DNA from: Salminus brasiliensis
Taxonomy: Eukaryota; Chordata; Actinopteri; Characiformes; Bryconidae
Assembly (NCBI RefSeq): GCF_030463535.1
Contig: NC_132881.1
Coordinates: 3,261,526-3,325,525 of the forward strand
Length of the DNA stretch: 64,000 nucleotides
Reading direction: 5' to 3'
Below, in pieces: positions 61,090 through 64,000 of this stretch (its first letter is position 1; every line of letters starts with the position of its first letter). A program made the translations under genes and the position numbers. The notes under the pieces were generated by a model that saw nothing but the letters and a program-made list of their open reading frames with translations, was not told the origin of the DNA and did not search any database.

Positions 61090-61740
61090 GACATCCTAGG
61101 AGAGAAGAAAACTTTTGCAGTCCATCTAAACTCGTTCAGGTTCTTGCGATCCAATGCGAGAAAGCTGAAGCCATTTCATTTTTAGCTAAGGTACTATCAG
61201 ATCTCACCTCACTGACTTAAATGTCAAACTCCTAGGAATAAGTAATTTGCTCTGTGACCTCATGTCAGCAGTGCATGCATTCCAGAGGAACCTGGAGATG
61301 TTCAGAACTGATATAGAAGAGGGCATGGTCCACTTCCCAGAATTTTTTGATCAAGCCAAGGGAATAATGATGAATTTCTCCAGAGACGGATTAAAAATTG
61401 GAAGACCCCTGGAAAAGAAAGTCCTACTGTGCATTGAAAAAACCCACTACTTCACAGAAATGTAATACAAAAATGTTACAGATGTCTTATTGGAGGTGCA
61501 GAAGTTCTGCCCACAAACCAACATTGCCTCTCTGCAAGCTGAATTGATTGAGCTCAAAGAAAGGCTTGCTCTTCAAGGAGGTCACAGTCACCTTAAGTCA
61601 ACTTTCTGGACAAAGATGGTCAATGGAGCAAATGGTCTTCCAGAACATGGCCAGTCACATTCGTACCACGTTTGCCTCAACAAACACCTGTGAATCAGCA
61701 TTTAACTGAATGAAGATGCCATTTATCCAACCAAACTGCA
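61090..61740 (+). pseudogene. hAT transposase relic (GTF2IRD2/ZBED-like group)
   Basis: Pieces match the order of the hAT transposase body seen in domesticated GTF2IRD2/ZBED5-type proteins: a L-N-V-K-L-like stretch (about 61220), L-L-C-D-L-M-S-A-V-H-A-F-Q-R-N-L-E-M-F (about 61245-61300), a H-F-P-E-F segment, S-L-Q-A-E-L-I-E-L-K-E-R (about 61530), and in another frame T-F-A-S-T-N-T-C-E-S-A-F-N (about 61670), the C-terminal dimerisation motif. Stops and frame changes separate the pieces and the catalytic front half is absent. It may belong to the same family as the finger relic at 52440. Confidence 0.6.
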
Positions 61741-61744
61741 ATAT

Positions 61745-62425
61745 TTCTGTTGACACTTTTCCCATTAGTCGATTCCTTTACTAATTTTTCTATGGACGCT
61801 TGGTCAGTGGACCTCTAGGATTCATACCAGAGAAGAACCATTTTTTGACATACGTGGTAAGTGGACCTCTAGGAATTGGTAAGTGGACCTCTTTGATCAA
61901 ATGGACTTTGAGTGTGAAGAGCATGTTTAAAAAACTCCACCTAACATACATGTTCTAGGAAGAACCCTTAAAGTGGTGTACAACCATTACACCCCTCAAA
62001 GGTTCCTTAAATGTTCAAATTTCATGCATCTACAGGGTAAATGAGCTGAGCAGTGGTTGATTAGACTGTTGATAAAAGTTAATGCATTAAAAAGGTGACA
62101 CACATCATATTCTACAGAATCAACTTTAGTCCAATTATATTGGAGCTCTGAACCAATCTGAGCCTACATGACATGCCTCCAATTGGCAACACAATTGGCA
62201 GTTAGTGTTCACCTCCAAGCATGTGCATGTTCAAAAGATGTGGTGGAGCTTCACCGGTCTTGGAAGAAGCTTCACCTGAAGCAACCTGAAATGTTGTTGC
62301 TTGAGGTTCTTTAGTGTGTCTAAAGCAGAGCCACGGCAAGTGCAAGGAAATAGCAGCAAGGTGTCATGATTGTGATCCTGATTGCCCACAATTAAATAGT
62401 GCTTTGGACAGAGTCTCTCATTAAT
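61745..62425. other. No gene seen
   Basis: Contains two nearby copies of GTAAGTGGACCTCTAGGA-like sequence (about 61801 to 61890) and MITE-like GGTTCCTTAAATG motifs. Nothing coding. Confidence 0.45.
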
Positions 62426-62429
62426 CTGT

Positions 62430-62745
62430 GTTAAACAAGCGAAAGTGTGCGAGTGGCACAAAATCATATCCCGCTGCTGATAAAGCGCCATTATTTTTGG
62501 GGGCTCTTTCATCTCTTAATCCTCATTATTTTCAACTCGCTCGAGCATGTGGCGGCCCTAATAAGGATGCGGCCTGGAGAATGTGGGAAATGAGAGAGAT
62601 GCCTGGAGGAGACCGGGGGCTTCTGGGAGTTTCATCAGATTTACGCTAGCCGGCATGAATATTAGGTCAGTGATTATAGCGATTATTCAAATTCTTAACA
62701 GCACACCTGAACACAGATGTGTAAATAACCCTAGATGATTAAGAA
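62430..62745. other. Candidate conserved noncoding element
   Basis: Complex, GC-balanced and repeat-free, with TAAT/ATTA cores (GCGCCATTATTTTTGGGGGC, CTTAATCCTCATTATTTTC, CATGAATATTAGG). It stands out from the repeat-rich flanks. The plus-strand frame 62428-62649 has no domain. Confidence 0.3.
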
Positions 62746-62899
62746 ACACTCGGTACGGAAGAGAGCCGGCACAGCCTACATGGCAAAAAATAAATAAATA
62801 AAAAAATTAGAGCCAAAAAAGGAAGGAAAATAATACTAACTTATGAAAAAGGCTTAAGGTCAGCAAAAGCTGGCATATTAAGCTTGTTTTTAGCATTTC

Positions 62900-63340
62900 C
62901 TGAAACCCTAATTTGGTACAGCATTCCTTAACACACTCTAGGTGGAAAAACTGCTGGGTTGTTTGATGTAGCCAAGCCACTGGGTTAGTAACTGGGTCAT
63001 TGCAACAACCTAGCCAATGGGCCAATTGACAGCATTCATTAGCAGTACCCCAGGAGGCTGATTAGAACAGAATCTGTTTGCTAGTGTGGCTCTCAGGAAT
63101 TGGCAAGTACACCTCCACATATTATAATATATTTATATTAGTATTAAAAAAAACATTAAAAACATCAAGAAAGGTGTTTAATATAAAGTAAATCTAAAAA
63201 TATTATATGTATATAATATAATATGTTTGTAATTGTTCCTGAAAAGGCTTCATGGGGGGAGCTCTGGTGTTTTTTCTGGAGCCCAGCGGTTGGGTTAGTG
63301 ACCGTATCATAGCAATAACCTAGCCAGTGGGCTAATTAGT
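62900..63340. repeat. Short direct repeat pair
   Basis: The segment with GGTTAGTAACTGGGTCAT and CAACCTAGCCAATGGGC (62980-63025) recurs in diverged form at 63291-63335. The class is unknown. Confidence 0.5.
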
Positions 63341-63660
63341 CAAGTCAAGAGGCTTTCATTGTCACTCCATCTGAGTACGAGTACACAGTGGAGCCAAATG
63401 ACTCCAGCACCTTCATGGTGCAACATGAAATCAGAACGATACAATAAATATCATCAATACAACATACATGAGATAGAGCAACCAGAGAGGACAAAGCACT
63501 CAATACTCAGAGGTATAGCGATACACAGTCAGCTTATAGCATACATGAACACTGCAGTCACTGCTGAGGAAGAAGAGACCAGTTCTTATGTATACAGTAT
63601 TTAGCAGCAGTAACCCGATAGGGGTGCCGGTAGGCACATGGTTAGAGCATCAATAGAAAT
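63338..63660 (+). repeat. Dispersed fish repeat
   Basis: Begins AGTCAAGTCAAGAGGCTTTC and continues with TACACAGTGGAGCCAAATGA and CTTCATGGTGCAACAT, a layout seen in a very common teleost repeat. The 81-codon frame inside it is not a gene. Confidence 0.5.
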
Positions 63661-64000
63661 GTGTACGTGAGTGTGTATCTAGTATGTGTGTGTGAGTGTG
63701 CAAGAAGTGAGAGGGGGCTCAGCTTAGTCTAAGTTCATAGCTTATATATGATATGATATTGCCTAAATGCACTGAGCCAATTTTAGTGTATTACTAAATA
63801 TTAGATATTAATTTTATCTGCATAATAATAAGCTAGCGTGTCTAGTTTACCAAACAAACAACCAGGCAAAGCTCAGTTAGTCTACTAAACACAAAAGAGA
63901 GACTATCAGCAAACATGAGACTAAAAGTAAAAGAAAACTAAAGAAAATATTTTTGACAGCAGCGTGAGCAATAAAGTCAAGAAAAGACAAAGACAATTGC
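63661..64000. other. No gene seen
   Basis: A GT-rich run near 63660-63700, then AT-rich noncoding DNA to the window end. Confidence 0.5.

Overview
The window is nuclear DNA from a bony fish, most likely an otophysan such as a characin, catfish or relative. Three things point to this: intron-poor fut9-like fucosyltransferase genes, dense fish-type mobile-element relics (Tc1/mariner, hAT and piggyBac-like ends, an L2-type LINE tail, tRNA-derived SINEs, LTRs), and many AT/GT/ATCT microsatellites. The order-level guess rests on remembered repeat families and is weak. No bacterial features, CRISPR arrays or operons are present.

The only convincing protein genes are three tandem, same-strand alpha-1,3-fucosyltransferases (family GT10, closest to FUT9): gene 1 at 29019-30131, gene 2 at 36081-37193 and gene 3 at 45580-46695. 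Each has its whole coding sequence in one exon, and a splice acceptor lies 8-11 bases before the ATG, so upstream noncoding exons are expected. A repeated block with a conserved GTAGGT donor lies upstream of each coding exon (donors after 19972, 35170 and 42178). It is the best candidate for the 5' leader exon of genes 1, 2 and 3 respectively.

Genes 1 and 2 sit in a head-to-tail duplication of about 7 kb (unit A 28280-35545, unit B 35546-42553). Their coding regions differ at three bases (I91T, H355Q and one silent change). Identity is patchy: by eye the last 2.4 kb of the units matches perfectly, while the kilobase before it has many differences. Gene 3 is an older paralogue, but its donor-binding segment is almost identical in DNA to genes 1 and 2, suggesting gene conversion. 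Older, diverged copies of the unit's flanks, lacking a coding exon, lie at about 17.1-20.8 kb and 23.7-25.4 kb, so the locus has grown and shed copies repeatedly.

Region by region: 0-17 kb is gene-free and holds an L2-like LINE end, dispersed repeats, a nested repeat cluster at 8-11.7 kb and several complex stretches that could be conserved noncoding elements. 17-28 kb is old FUT-unit flank plus a hAT-type MITE and two opposed LTR-like elements. 28-47 kb is the FUT array, with a solo LTR in the presumed intron of gene 3. 47-64 kb is gene-free and rich in Tc1 and hAT relics, SINEs and MITEs, with two more candidate conserved noncoding elements at 60.6 and 62.4 kb.
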